DNA of 64,000 nt from Bombus terrestris (lineage: Eukaryota > Arthropoda > Insecta > Hymenoptera > Apidae). Made by a program: the position numbers and the translations under genes. The notes under the pieces are model-generated. The model had not been told where the DNA came from. It saw only the letters and a program-made list of their open reading frames with translations, and did not search any database. The stretch lies in assembly GCF_910591885.1 (NCBI RefSeq), contig NC_063275.1:5878501-5942500 (forward strand), given 5' to 3'. Below, one piece after another: positions 34,753 to 48,572 of this stretch (position 1 is the stretch's first letter; every line of letters starts with the position of its first letter).

Positions 34753-37700
34753 TACCGAAAAACGAACGAAAGAGGGATTGGTTTTAGGTTAGGCTATAGT
34801 TTTTCGAGCGAGCGCAGCGAGCGAGCAATGCGTAAACGTGCGTCACAAACCAATTGATTGGCACGAAGGTACATAGAAATATTTGCACCAGCCCGAGGAG
34901 CCGGAAGCTTTTATCGAATTGCTCACTGAGCAAAGTTTACATGTTATCAATAGTTTTACACAAAGAGTAATAGTTCGACGAAGTAAAGTGCAACGTGAGT
35001 ACCAGTATCGCTGAGAAAACTTGGAAATAACCGGAACTAAATGTAAGGAAATATAAAGTATATGTATAACCAGGAAGTTGAAACTAATGAAAATATATGT
35101 TAGGAACTATGAAGTATGTGTGATAGCATGAAAATTGTAATCGTTGCTTGCTCGCAGCGTGCGCGCGTAAAAATCTAGTCCTACCTCACAACCGATCCGG
35201 CTCGCTCGCAAATTTGAAGTAAATCGCCTCCATATCGAAGGACGAACGCAGGTGGGATTGGTTTTAGGTTAGGCTATAGTTTTTCGAGCGAGCGCAGCGA
35301 GCGAGCAATGGGTATACGTGCGTCACAAACCAATTGATTAGGACGTAGGTACACAGAAATATTTGCACCTGCCCGAGGAGCCGGAAGCTTTTATCGAATT
35401 GCTCACTGAGCAAAGTTTACATGTTATCAATTGTTTTACACAAAGAGTAATAGTTCGGCGAAGTGCAGTGCAACGTGAGTACCAATATCGCTGAGAAAAC
35501 TTGGAAATAACAGGAAATATATGTAAGGAAATATAAAGTATATGTATGACCAGGAAGTTGAATCTAATGAAAATATATGTTAGGAATTATTAAGAATGTG
35601 TGTAGCATAAAATTGTAATCGTTGCTCGCTCCGCTCGCTCATAAAAAGATCGTCCAACCTCACAACCGATCCGGCACGTTCGCAAATTTGAAGTGAATTG
35701 CCTCCTTACCGAAAAACGAACGATAGAGGGATTGGTTTTAGGTTAGGCTATAGTTTTTCGAGCGAGCGCAGCGAGCGAGCAATGCGTAAACGTGCGTCAC
35801 AAACCAATTGATTGGCACGAAGGTACATAGAAATATTTGCACCAGCCCGAGGAGCCGGAAGCTTTTATCGAATTGCTCACTGAGCAAAGTTTACATGTTA
35901 TCAATAGTTTTACACAAAGAGTAATAGTTCGACGAAGTAAAGTGCAACGTGAGTACCAGTATCGCTGAGAAAACTTGGAAATAACCGGAACTAAATGTAA
36001 GGAAATATAAAGTATATGTATAACCAGGAAGTTGAAACTAATGAAAATATATGTTAGGAACTATGAAGTATGTGTGTAGCATGAAAATTCTAATCGTTGC
36101 TTGCTGGCAGCGTGCGCGCGTAAAAATCTAGTCCTACCTCACAACCGATCCGGCTCGCTCGCAAATTTGAAGTGAATTGCCTCCTTACCGAAAAACGAAC
36201 GAAGGAGGGATTGGTTTTAGGTTAGGCTATAGTTTTTCGAGCGAGCGCAGCGAGCGAGCAATGCGTATACGTGCGTCACAAACCAATTGATTAGCACGTA
36301 GGTACACAGAAATATTTGCACCTGCCCGAGGAGCCGGAAGCTTTTATCGAATTGCTCACTGAGCAAAGTTTACATGTTATCAATTGTTTTACACAAAGAG
36401 TAATAGTTCGGCGAAGTGCAGTGCAACGTGAGTACCAATACCGCTGAGAAAACTTGGAAATAACAGGAAATATATGTAAGGAAATATAAAGTATATGTAT
36501 GACCAGGAAGTTGAATCTAATGAAAATATATGTTAGGAATTATAAAGAATGTGTGTAGCATAAAATTGTAATCGTTGCTCGCTCCGCTCGCTCAAAAAAG
36601 ATCGTCCAACCTCACAACCGATCCGGCACGTTCGCAAATTTGAAGTGAATTGCCTCCTTACCGAAAAACGAACGAAAGAGGGATTGGTTTTAGGTTAGGC
36701 TATAGTTTTTCGAGCGAGCGCAGCGAGCGAGCAATGCGTAAACGTGCGTCACAAACCAATTGATTGGCACGAAGGTACATAGAAATATTTGCACCAGCCC
36801 GAGGAGCCGGAAGCTTTTATCGAATTGCTCACTGAGCAAAGTTTACATGTTATCAATTGTTTTACACAAAGAGTAATAGTTCGGCGAAGTGCAGTGCAAC
36901 GTGAGTACCAATATCGCCGAGAAAACTTGGAAATAACAGGAAATATATGTAAGGAAATATAAAGTATATGTATGACCAGGAAGTTGAATCTAATGAAAAT
37001 ATATGTTAGGAATTATAAAGAATGTGTGTAGCATAAAATTGTAATCGTTGCTCGCTCCGCTCGCTCATAAAAAGATCGTCCAACCTCACAACCGATCCGG
37101 CACGTTCGCAAATTTGAAGTGAATTGCCTCCTTACCGAAAAACGAACGAAAGAGGGATTGGTTTTAGGTTAGGCTATAGTTTTTCGAGCGAGCGCAGCGA
37201 GCGAGCAATGCGTAAACGTGCGTCACAAACCAATTGATTGGCACGAAGGTACATAGAAATATTTGCACCAGCCCGAGGAGCCGGAAGCTTTTATCGAATT
37301 GCTCACTGAGCAAAGTTTACATGTTATCAATAGTTTTACACAAAGAGTAATAGTTCGACGAAGTAAAGTGCAACGTGAGTACCAGTATCGCTGAGAAAAC
37401 TTGGAAATAACCGGAACTAAATGTAAGGAAATATAAAGTATATGTATAACCAGGAAGTTGAAACTAATGAAAATATATGTTAGGAACTATGAAGTATGTG
37501 TGTAGCATGAAAATTGTAATCGTTGCTTGCTCGCAGCGTGCGCTCGTAAAAATCTAGTCCTACCTCACAACCGATCCGGATCGCTCGCAAATTTGAAGTA
37601 AATCGCCTCCATATCGAAGGACGAACGCAGGTGGGATTGGTTTTAGGTTAGGCTATAGTTTTTCGAGCGAGCGCAGCGAGCGAGCAATGCGTATACGTGC

Positions 37701-38085
37701 GTCACAAACCAATTGATTAGCACGTAGGTACACAGAAATATTTGCACCTGCCCGAGGAGCCGGAAGCTTTTATCGAATTGCTCACTGAGCAAAGTTTACA
37801 TGTTATCAATGGTTTTACACAAAGAGTAATAGTTCGGCGAAGTGCAGTGCAACGTGAGTACCAATACCGCTGAGAAAACTTGGAAATAACAGGAAATATA
37901 TGTAAGGAAATATAAAGTATATGTATGACCAGGAAGTTGAATCTAATGAAAATATATGTTAGGAATTATAAAGAATGTGTGTAGCATAAAATTGTAATCG
38001 TTGCTCGCTCCGCTCGCTCATAAAAAGATCGTCCAACCTCACAACCGATCCGGCACGTTCGCAAATTTGAAGTGAATTGCCTCCT
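34753..38085 (+). repeat. Duplicated seven-monomer segment, left copy (partner 39518-42849)
   Basis: The offset is 4765 falling to 4764 after a one-base deletion in the partner. Shared marks in order: TGTGATAGCATG with GCGCGCGTAAA in 34753; AATGGGTATACG and GAATTATTAAG in 35233; AAATTCTAATCG and GCTGGCAGCG in 35707; GAAGGAGGG head and GCTCAAAAAAG in 36186; AATATCGCCGAG in 36659; CCGGATCGCTCG in 37133; ATCAATGGTT in 37612. The head of 35233 is B type here but A type in the partner, so one copy was edited. Confidence 0.85.
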
Positions 38086-39997
38086 TACCGAAAAACGAAC
38101 GAAAGAGGGATTGGTTTTAGGTTAGGCTATAGTTTTTCGAGCGAGCGCAGCGAGCGAGCAATGCGTAAACGTGCGTCACAAACCAATTGATTGGCACGAA
38201 GGTACATAGAAATATTTGCACCAGCCCGAGGAGCCGGAAGCTTTTATCGAATTGCTCACTGAGCAAAGTTTACATGTTATCAATAGTTTTACACAAAGAG
38301 TAATAGTTCGACGAAGTAAAGTGCAACGTGAGTACCAGTATCGCTGAGAAAACTTGGAAATAACCGGAACTAAATGTAAGGAAATATAAAGTATATGTAT
38401 AACCAGGAAGTTGAAACTAATGAAAATATATGTTAGGAACTATGAAGTATGTGTGTAGCATGAAAATTGTAATCGTTGCTTGCTCGCAGCGTGCGCTCGT
38501 AAAAATCTAGTCCTACCTCACAACCGATCCGGCTCGCTCGCAAATTTGAAGTAAATCGCCTCCATATCGAAGGACGAACGCAGGTGGGATTGGTTTTAGG
38601 TTAGGCTATAGTTTTTCGAGCGACCGCAGCGAGCGAGCAATGCGTATACGTGCGTCACAAACCAATTGATTAGCACGTAGGTACACAGAAATATTTGCAC
38701 CTGCCCGAGGAGCCGGAAGCTTTTATCGAATTGCTCACTGAGCAAAGTTTACATGTTATCAATTGTTTTACACAAAGAGTAATAGTTCGACGAAGTAAAG
38801 TGCAACGTGAGTACCAGTATCGCTGAGAAAACTTGGAAATAACCGGAACTAAATGTAAGGAAATATAAAGTATATGTATAACCAGGAAGTTGAAACTAAT
38901 GAAAATATATGTTAGGAACTATGAAGTATGTGTGTAGCATGAAAATTGTAATCGTTGCTTGCTCGCAGCGTGCGCTCGTAAAAATCTAGTCCTACCTCAC
39001 AACCGATCCGGCTCGCTCGCAAATTTGAAGTAAATCGCCTCCATATCGAAGGACGAACGCAGGTGGGATTGGTTTTAGGTTAGGCTATAGTTTTTCGAGC
39101 GAGCGCAGCGAGCGAGCAATGCGTATACGTGCGTCACAAACCAATTGATTAGCACGTAGGTACACAGAAATATTTGCACCTGCCCGAGGAGCCGGAAGCT
39201 TTTATCGAATTGCTCACTGAGCAAAGTTTACATGTTATCAATTGTTTTACACAAAGAGTAATAGTTCGGCGAAGTGCAGTGCAACGTGAGTACCAATACC
39301 GCTGAGAAAACTTGGAAATAACAGGAAATATATGTAAGGAAATATAAAGTATATGTATGACCAGGAAGTTGAATCTAATGAAAATATATGTTAGGAATTA
39401 TAAAGAATGTGTGTAGCATAAAATTGTAATCGTTGCTCGCTCCGCTCGCTCATAAAAAGATCGTCCAACCTCACAACCGATCCGGCACGTTCGCAAATTT
39501 GAAGTGAATTGCCTCCTTACCGAAAAACGAACGAAAGAGGGATTGGTTTTAGGTTAGGCTATAGTTTTTCGAGCGAGCGCAGCGAGCGAGCAATGCCTAA
39601 ACGTGCGTCACAAACCAATTGATTGGCACGAAGGTACATAGAAATATTTGCACCAGCCCGAGGAGCCGGAAGCTTTTATCGAATTGCTCACTGAGCAAAG
39701 TTTACATGTTATCAATAGTTTTACACAAAGAGTAATAGTTCGACGAAGTAAAGTGCAACGTGAGTACCAGTATCGCTGAGAAAACTTGGAAATAACCGGA
39801 ACTAAATGTAAGGAAATATAAAGTATATGTATAACCAGGAAGTTGAAACTAATGAAAATATATGTTAGGAACTATGAAGTATGTGTGATAGCATGAAAAT
39901 TGTAATCGTTGCTTGCTCGCAGCGTGCGCGCGTAAAAATCTAGTCCTACCTCACAACCGATCCGGCTCGCTCGCAAATTTGAAGTGAATTGCCTCCT
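37133..39997 (+). repeat. Duplicated six-monomer segment, left copy (partner 43802-46666)
   Basis: The offset is 6669. Shared marks in order: CCGGATCGCTCG (37133), ATCAATGGTT (37612), plain A (38086), GCGACCGCAGCG with a B-to-A switch (38565, 479 bases), B (39044), TGTGATAGCATG (39518). The segment overlaps the 4764-offset duplication on its left, showing successive rounds of copying with different breakpoints. Confidence 0.85.
38565..39043 (+). repeat. Hybrid monomer: B head and block 2, A block 3 and tail
   Basis: After CCTGCCC and CAATTG the sequence becomes TTCGACGAAGTAAAG with an A tail, giving 479 bases and another B head at 39044. The same class starts at 7141, 45234, 51429, 52861, 56199, 59058 and 61917. 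It is the mirror of the A-to-B hybrid class; both switch at about the same place, just after the conserved tract 141-198. Confidence 0.86.
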
Positions 39998-42849
39998 TAC
40001 CGAAAAACGAACGAAGGAGGGATTGGTTTTAGGTTAGGCTATAGTTTTTCGAGCGAGCGCAGCGAGCGAGCAATGGGTATACGTGCGTCACAAACCAATT
40101 GATTAGCACGTAGGTACACAGAAATATTTGCACCTGCCCGAGGAGCCGGAAGCATTTATCGAATTGCTCACTGAGCAAAGTTTACATGTTATCAATTGTT
40201 TTACACAAAGAGTAATAGTTCGGCGAAGTGCAGTGCAACGTGAGTACCAATATCGCTGAGAAAACTTGGAAATAACAGGAAATATATGTAAGGAAATATA
40301 AAGTATATGTATGACCAGGAAGTTGAATCTAATGAAAATATATGTTAGGAATTATTAAGAATGTGTGTAGCATAAAATTGTAATCGTTGCTCGCTCCGCT
40401 CGCTCATAAAAAGATCGTCCAACCTCACAACCGATCCGGCACGTTCGCAAATTTGAAGTGAATTGCCTCCTTACCGAAAAACGAACGAAAGAGGGATTGG
40501 TTTTAGGTTAGGCTATAGTTTTTCGAGCGAGCGCAGCGAGCGAGCAATGCGTAAACGTGCGTCACAAACCAATTGATTGGCACGAAGGTACATAGAAATA
40601 TTTGCACCAGCCCGAGGAGCCGGAAGCTTTTATCGAATTGCTCACTGAGCAAAGTTTACATGTTATCAATAGTTTTACACAAAGAGTAATAGTTCGACGA
40701 AGTAAAGTGCAACGTGAGTACCAGTATCGCTGAGAAAACTTGGAAATAACCGGAATTAATGTAAGGAAATATAAAGTATATGTATAACCAGGAAGTTGAA
40801 ACTAATGAAAATATATGTTAGGAACTATGAAGTATGTGTGTAGCATGAAAATTCTAATCGTTGCTTGCTGGCAGCGTGCGCGCGTAAAAATCTAGTCCTA
40901 CCTCACAACCGATCCGGCTCGCTCGCAAATTTGAAGTGAATTGCCTCCTTACCGAAAAACGAACGAAGGAGGGATTGGTTTTAGGTTAGGCTATAGTTTT
41001 TCGAGCGAGCGCAGCGAGCGAGCAATGCGTATACGTGCGTCACAAACCAATTGATTAGCACGTAGGTACACAGAAATATTTGCACCTGCCCGAGGAGCCG
41101 GAAGCTTTTATCGAATTGCTCACTGAGCAAAGTTTACATGTTATCAATTGTTTTACACAAAGAGTAATAGTTCGGCGAAGTGCAGTGCAACGTGAGTACC
41201 AATACCGCTGAGAAAACTTGGAAATAACAGGAAATATATGTAAGGAAATATAAAGTATATGTATGACCAGGAAGTTGAATCTAATGAAAATATATGTTAG
41301 GAATTATAAAGAATGTGTGTAGCATAAAATTGTAATCGTTGCTCGCTCCGCTCGCTCAAAAAAGATCGTCCAACCTCACAACCGATCCGGCACGTTCGCA
41401 AATTTGAAGTGAATTGCCTCCTTACCGAAAAACGAACGAAAGAGGGATTGGTTTTAGGTTAGGCTATAGTTTTTCGAGCGAGCGCAGCGAGCGAGCAATG
41501 CGTAAACGTGCGTCACAAACCAATTGATTGGCACGAAGGTACATAGAAATATTTGCACCAGCCCGAGGAGCCGGAAGCTTTTATCGAATTGCTCACTGAG
41601 CAAAGTTTACATGTTATCAATTGTTTTACACAAAGAGTAATAGTTCGGCGAAGTGCAGTGCAACGTGAGTACCAATATCGCCGAGAAAACTTGGAAATAA
41701 CAGGAAATATATGTAAGGAAATATAATGTATATGTATGACCAGGAAGTTAAATCTAATGAAAATATATGTTAGGAATTATAAAGAATGTGTGTAGCATAA
41801 AATTGTAATCGTTGCTCGCTCCGCTCGCTCATAAAAAGATCGTCCAACCTCACAACCGATCCGGCACGTTCGCAAATTTGAAGTGAATTGCCTCCTTACC
41901 GAAAAACGAACGAAAGAGGGATTGGTTTTAGGTTAGGCTATAGTTTTTCGAGCGAGCGCAGCGAGCGAGCAATGCGTAAACGTGCGTCACAAACCAATTG
42001 ATTGGCACGAAGGTACATAGAAATATTTGCACCAGCCCGAGGAGCCGGAAGCTTTTATCGAATTGCTCACTGAGCAAAGTTTACATGTTATCAATAGTTT
42101 TACACAAAGAGTAATAGTTCGACGAAGTAAAGTGCAACGTGAGTACCAGTATCGCTGAGAAAACTTGGAAATAACCGGAACTAAATGTAAGGAAATATAA
42201 AGTATATGTATAACCAGGAAGTTGAAACTAATGAAAATATATGTTAGGAACTATGAAGTATGTGTGTAGCATGAAAATTGTAATCGTTGCTTGCTCGCAG
42301 CGTGCGCTCGTAAAAATCTAGTCCTACCTCACAACCGATCCGGATCGCTCGCAAATTTGAAGTAAATCGCCTCCATATCGAAGGACGAACGCAGGTGGGA
42401 TTGGTTTTAGGTTAGGCTATAGTTTTTCGAGCGAGCGCAGCGAGCGAGCAATGCGTATACGTGCGTCACAAACCAATTGATTAGCACGTAGGTACACAGA
42501 AATATTTGCACCTGCCCGAGGAGCCGGAAGCTTTTATCGAATTGCTCACTGAGCAAAGTTTACATGTTATCAATGGTTTTACACAAAGAGTAATAGTTCG
42601 GCGAAGTGCAGTGCAACGTGAGTACCAATACCGCTGAGAAAACTTGGAAATAACAGGAAATATATGTAAGGAAATATAAAGTATATGTATGACCAGGAAG
42701 TTGAATCTAATGAAAATATATGTTAGGAATTATAAAGAATGTGTGTAGCATAAAATTGTAATCGTTGCTCGCTCCGCTCGCTCATAAAAAGATCGTCCAA
42801 CCTCACAACCGATCCGGCACGTTCGCAAATTTGAAGTGAATTGCCTCCT
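39518..42849 (+). repeat. Duplicated segment, right copy (partner 34753-38085)
   Basis: Monomers 39518 (480), 39998 (474), 40472 (478), 40950 (473), 41423, 41897 and 42376 repeat the mark order of 34753-38085. Differences include CCGGAATTAATG (one base shorter) in 40472, AAGCATTTATCG in 39998 and ATATAATGTATATG in 41423. The four monomers 39518-41422 are also related to 48093-49998 at an offset of 8575-8576, and 40472-41850 to 49999 onward at 9527. Confidence 0.83.
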
Positions 42850-43328
42850 TACCGAAAAACGAACGAAAGAGGGATTGGTTTTAGGTTAGGCTATAGTTTT
42901 TCGAGCGAGCGCAGCGAGCGAGCAATGCGTAAACGTGCGTCACAAACCAATTGATTGGCACGAAGGTACATAGAAATATTTGCACCAGCCCGAGGAGCCG
43001 GAAGCTTTTATCGAATTGCTCACTGAGCAAAGTTTACATGTTATCAATAGTTTTACACAAAGAGTAATAGTTCGACGAAGTAAAGTGCAACGTGAGTACC
43101 AGTATCGCTGAGAAAACTTGGAAATAACCGGAACTAAATGTAAGGAAATATAAAGTATATGTATAACCAGGAAGTTGAAACTAATGAAAATATATGTTAG
43201 GAACTATGAAGTATGTGTGTAGCATGAAAATTCTAATCGCTGCTTGCTCGCAGCGTGCGCGCGTAAAAATCTAGTCCTACCTCACAACCGATCCGGCTCG
43301 CTCGCAAATTTGAAGTGAATTGCCTCCT

Positions 43329-43801
43329 TACCGAAAAACGAACGAAGGAGGGATTGGTTTTAGGTTAGGCTATAGTTTTTCGAGCGAGCGCAGCGAGCGA
43401 GCAATGCGTATACGTGCGTCACAAACCAATTGATTGGCACGAAGGTACATAGAAATATTTGCACCAGCCCGAGGAGCCGGAAGCTTTTATCGAATTGCTC
43501 ACTGAGCAAAGTTTACATGTTATCAATTGTTTTACACAAAGAGTAATAGTTCGGCGAAGTGCAGTGCAACGTGAGTACCAATACCGCTGAGAAAACTTGG
43601 AAATAACAGGAAATATATGTAAGGAAATATAAAGTATATGTATGACCAGGAAGTTGAATCTAATGAAAATATATGTTAGGAATTATAAAGAATGTGTGTA
43701 GCATAAAATTGTAATCGTTGCTCGCTCCGCTCGCTCAAAAAAGATCGTCCAACCTCACAACCGATCCGGCACGTTCGCAAATTTGAAGTGAATTGCCTCC
43801 T
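43329..43801 (+). repeat. Short mosaic monomer (473 bp)
   Basis: The head is the GAAGGAGGG variant, followed by GTATACG (B), then TTGGCACGAAGG, CATAG and CCAGCCC (A), then CAATTG, TTCGGCGAAGTGCAG, AATACCGC and a B tail with GCTCAAAAAAG. At least three switches are needed. Short A patches inside a B background are better explained by conversion than by a single crossover. Confidence 0.8.
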
Positions 43802-46666
43802 TACCGAAAAACGAACGAAAGAGGGATTGGTTTTAGGTTAGGCTATAGTTTTTCGAGCGAGCGCAGCGAGCGAGCAATGCGTAAACGTGCGTCACAAACC
43901 AATTGATTGGCACGAAGGTACATAGAAATATTTGCACCAGCCCGAGGAGCCGGAAGCTTTTATCGAATTGCTCACTGAGCAAAGTTTACATGTTATCAAT
44001 AGTTTTACACAAAGAGTAATAGTTCGACGAAGTAAAGTGCAACGTGAGTACCAGTATCGCTGAGAAAACTTGGAAATAACCGGAACTAAATGTAAGGAAA
44101 TATAAAGTATATGTATAACCAGGAAGTTGAAACTAATGAAAATATATGTTAGGAACTATGAAGTATGTGTGTAGCATGAAAATTGTAATCGTTGCTTGCT
44201 CGCAGCGTGCGCTCGTAAAAATCTAGTCCTACCTCACAACCGATCCGGATCGCTCGCAAATTTGAAGTAAATCGCCTCCATATCGAAGGACGAACGCAGG
44301 TGGGATTGGTTTTAGGTTAGGCTATAGTTTTTCGAGCGAGCGCAGCGAGCGAGCTATGCGTATACGTGCGTCACAAACCAATTGATTAGCACGTAGGTAC
44401 ACAGAAATATTTGCACCTGCCCGAGGAGCCGGAAGCTTTTATCGAATTGCTCACTGAGCAAAGTTTACATGTTATCAATGGTTTTACACAAAGAGTAATA
44501 GTTCGGCGAAGTGCAGTGCAACGTGAGTACCAATACCGCTGAGAAAACTTGGAAATAACAGGAAATATATGTAAGGAAATATAAAGTATATGTATGACCA
44601 GGAAGTTGAATCTAATGAAAATATATGTTAGGAGTTATAAAGAATGTGTGTAGCATAAAATTGTAATCGTTGCTCGCTCCGCTCGCTCATAAAAAGATCG
44701 TCCAACCTCACAACCGATCCGGCACGTTCGCAAATTTGAAGTGAATTGCCTCCTTACCGAAAAACGAACGAAAGAGGGATTGGTTTTAGGTTAGGCTATA
44801 GTTTTTCGAGCGAGCGCAGCGAGCGAGCAATGCGTAAACGTGCGTCACAAACCAATTGATTGGCACGAAGGTACATAGAAATATTTGCACCAGCCCGAGG
44901 AGCCGGAAGCTTTTATCGAATTGCTCACTGAGCAAAGTTTACATGTTATCAATAGTTTTACACAAAGAGTAATAGTTCGACGAAGTAAAGTGCAACGTGA
45001 GTACCAGTATCGCTGAGAAAACTTGGAAATAACCGGAACTAAATGTAAGGAAATATAAAGTATATGTATAACCAGGAAGTTGAAACTAATGAAAATATAT
45101 GTTAGGAACTATGAAGTATGTGTGTAGCATGAAAATTGTAATCGTTGCTTGCTAGCAGCGTGCGCTCGTAAAAATCTAGTCCTACCTCACAACCGATCCG
45201 GCTCACTCGCAAATTTGAAGTAAATCGCCTCCATATCGAAGGACGAACGCAGGTGGGATTGGTTTTAGGTTAGGCTATAGTTTTTCGAGCGACCGCAGCG
45301 AGCGAGCAATGCGTATACGTGCGTCACAAACCAATTGATTAGCACGTAGGTACACAGAAATATTTGCACCTGCCCGAGGAGCCGGAAGCTTTTATCGAAT
45401 TGCTCACTGAGCAAAGTTTACATGTTATCAATCGTTTTACACGAAGAGTAATAGTTCGACGAAGTAAAGTGCAACGTGAGTACCAGTATCGCTGAGAAAA
45501 CTTGGAAATAACCGGAACTAAATGTAAGGAAATATAAAGTATATGTATAACCAGGAAGTTGAAACTAATGAAAATATATGTTAGGAACTATGAAGTATGT
45601 GTGTAGCATGAAAATTGTAATCGTTGCTTGCTCGCAGCGTGCGCTCGTAAAAATCTAGTCCTACCTCACAACCGATCCGGCTCGCTCGCAAATTTGAAGT
45701 AAATCGCCTCCATATCGAAGGACGAACGCAGGTGGGATTGGTTTTAGGTTAGGCTATAGTTTTTCGAGCGAGCGCAGCGAGCGAGCAATGCGTATACGTG
45801 CGTCACAAACCAATTGATTAGCACGTAGGTACACAGAAATATTTGCACCTGCCCGAGGAGCCGGAAGCTTTTATCGAATTGCTCACTGAGCAAAGTTTAC
45901 ATGTTATCAATTGTTTTACACAAAGAGTAATAGTTCGGCGAAGTGCAGTGCAACGTGAGTACCAATACCGCTGAGAAAACTTGGAAATAACAGGAAATAT
46001 ATGTAAGGAAATATAAAGTATATGTATGACCAGGAAGTTGAATCTAATGAAAATATATGTTAGGAATTATAAAGAATGTGTGTAGCATAAAATTGTAATC
46101 GTTGCTCGCTCCGCTCGCTCATAAAAAGATCGTCCAACCTCACAACCGATCCGGCACGTTCGCAAATTTGAAGTGAATTGCCTCCTTACCGAAAAACGAA
46201 CGAAAGAGGGATTGGTTTTAGGTAAGGCTATAGTTTTTCGAGCGAGCGCAGCGAGCGAGCAATGCGTAAACGTGCGTCACAAACCAATTGATTGGCACGA
46301 AGGTACATAGAAATATTTGCACCAGCCCGAGGAGCCGGAAGCTTTTATCGAATTGCTCACTGAGCAAAGTTTACATGTTATCAATAGTTTTACACAAAGA
46401 GTAATAGTTCGACGAAGTAAAGTGCAACGTGAGTACCAGTATCGCTGAGAAAACTTGGAAATAACCGGAACTAAATGTAAGGAAATATAAAGTATATGTA
46501 TAACCAGGAAGTTGAAACTAATGAAAATATATGTTAGGAACTATGAAGTATGTGTGATAGCATGAAAATTGTAATCGTTGCTTGCTCGCAGCGTGCGCTC
46601 GTAAAAATCTAGTCCTACCTCACAACCGATCCGGCTCGCTCGCAAATTTGAAGTAAATCGCCTCCA
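43802..46666 (+). repeat. Duplicated segment, right copy (partner 37133-39997)
   Basis: Monomers 43802, 44281, 44755, 45234, 45713 and 46187 repeat the mark order of 37133-39997. Later changes include GAGCTATGCG in 44281, a mark otherwise limited to 18.1-27.2 kb, GGAGTTATAAAG near 44632, GCTAGCAGCG near 45152, and ATCAATCGTTTTACACGAAG near 45430. Confidence 0.84.
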
Positions 46667-48572
46667 TATCGAAGGACGAACGCAGGTGGGATTGGTTTTA
46701 GGTTAGGCTATAGTTTTTCGAGCGAGCGCAGCGAGCGAGCAATGCGTATACGTGCGTCACAAACCAATTGATTAGCACGTAGGTACACAGAAATATTTGC
46801 ACCTGCCCGAGGAGCCGGAAGCTTTTATCGAATTGCTCACTGAGCAAAGTTTACATGTTATCAATTGTTTTACACAAAGAGTAATAGTTCGGCGAAGTGC
46901 AGTGCAACGTGAGTACCAATACCGCTGAGAAAACTTGGAAATAACAGGAAATATATGTAAGGAAATATAAAGTATATGTATGACCAGGAAGTTGAATCTA
47001 ATGAAAATATATGTTAGGAATTATAAAGAATGTGTGTAGCATAAAATTGTAATCGTTGCTCGCTCCGCTCGCTCATAAAAAGATCGTCCAACCTCACAAC
47101 CGATCCGGCACGTTCGCAAATTTGAAGTGAATTGCCTCCTTACCGAAATACGAACGAAAGAGGGATTGGTTTTAGGTAAGGCTATATTTTTTCGAGCGAG
47201 CGCAGCGAGCGAGCAATGCGTAAACGTGCGTCACAAACCAATTGATTGGCACGAAGGTACATAGAAATATTTGCACCAGCCCGAGGAGCCGGAAGCTTTT
47301 ATCGAATTGCTCACTGAGCAAAGTTTACATGTTATCAATAGTTTTACACAAAGAGTAATAGTTCGACGAAGTAAAGTGCAACGTGAGTACCAGTATCGCT
47401 GAGAAAACTTGGAAATAACCGGAACTAAATGTAAGGAAATATAAAGTATATGTATAACCAGGAAGTTGAAACTAATGAAAATATATGTTAGGAACTATGA
47501 AGTATGTGTGATAGCATGAAAATTGTAATCGTTGCTTGCTCGCAGCGTGCGCTCGTAAAAATCTAGTCCTACCTCACAACCGATCCGGCTCGCTCGCAAA
47601 TTTGAAGTAAATCGCCTCCATATCGAAGGACGAACGCAGGTGGGATTGGTTTTAGGTTAGGCTATAGTTTTTCGAGCGAGCGCAGCGAGCGAGCAATGCG
47701 TATACGTGCGTCACAAACCAATTGATTAGCACGTAGGTACACAGAAATATTTGCACCTGCCCGAGGAGCCGGAAGCTTTTATCGAATTGCTCACTGAGCA
47801 AAGTTTACATGTTATCAATTGTTTTACACAAAGAGTAATAGTTCGGCGAAGTGCAGTGCAACGTGAGTACCAATACCGCTGAGAAAACTTGGAAATAACA
47901 GGAAATATATGTAAGGAAATATAAAGTATATGTATGACCAGGAAGTTGAATCTAATGAAAATATATGTTAGGAATTATAAAGAATGTGTGGCATAAAATT
48001 GTAATCGTTGCTCGCTCCGCTCGCTCATAAAAAGATCGTCCAACCTCACAACCGATCCGGCACGTTCGCAAATTTGAAGTGAATTGCCTCCTTACCGAAA
48101 AACGAACGAAAGAGGGATTGGTTTTAGGTAAGGCTATAGTTTTTCGAGCGAGCGCAGCGAGCGAGCAATGCGTAAACGTGCGTCACAAACCAATTGATTG
48201 GCACGAAGGTACATAGAAATATTTGCACCAGCCCGAGGAGCCGGAAGCTTTTATCGAATTGCTCACTGAGCAAAGTTTACATGTTATCAATAGTTTTACA
48301 CAAAGAGTAATAGTTCGACGAAGTAAAGTGCAACGTGAGTACCAGTATCGCTGAGAAAACTTGGAAATAACCGGAACTAAATGTAAGGAAATATAAAGTA
48401 TATGTATAACCAGGAAGTTGAAACTAATGAAAATATATGTTAGGAACTATGAAGTATGTGTGATAGCATGAAAATTGTAATCGTTGCTTGCTCGCAGCGT
48501 GCGCGCGTAAAAATCTAGTCCTACCTCACAACCGATCCGGCTCGCTCGCAAATTTGAAGTGAATTGCCTCCT
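46187..48572 (+). repeat. Recently tripled dimer with TTAGGTAAGG and TGTGATAGC marks
   Basis: A monomers at 46187, 47141 and 48093 share TTAGGTAAGG and the one-base-longer TGTGATAGCATG; the B monomers between them (46667, 47621) share AATACCGC. Steps are 954 and 952. The second TTAGG copy is broken in all three. The B at 47621 is only 472 bases because TGTGTGTAGC became TGTGTGGC. The A at 47141 has CGAAATACG and CTATATTTTTTCG. This is a tandem dimer amplification younger than the surrounding duplications. Confidence 0.85.
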
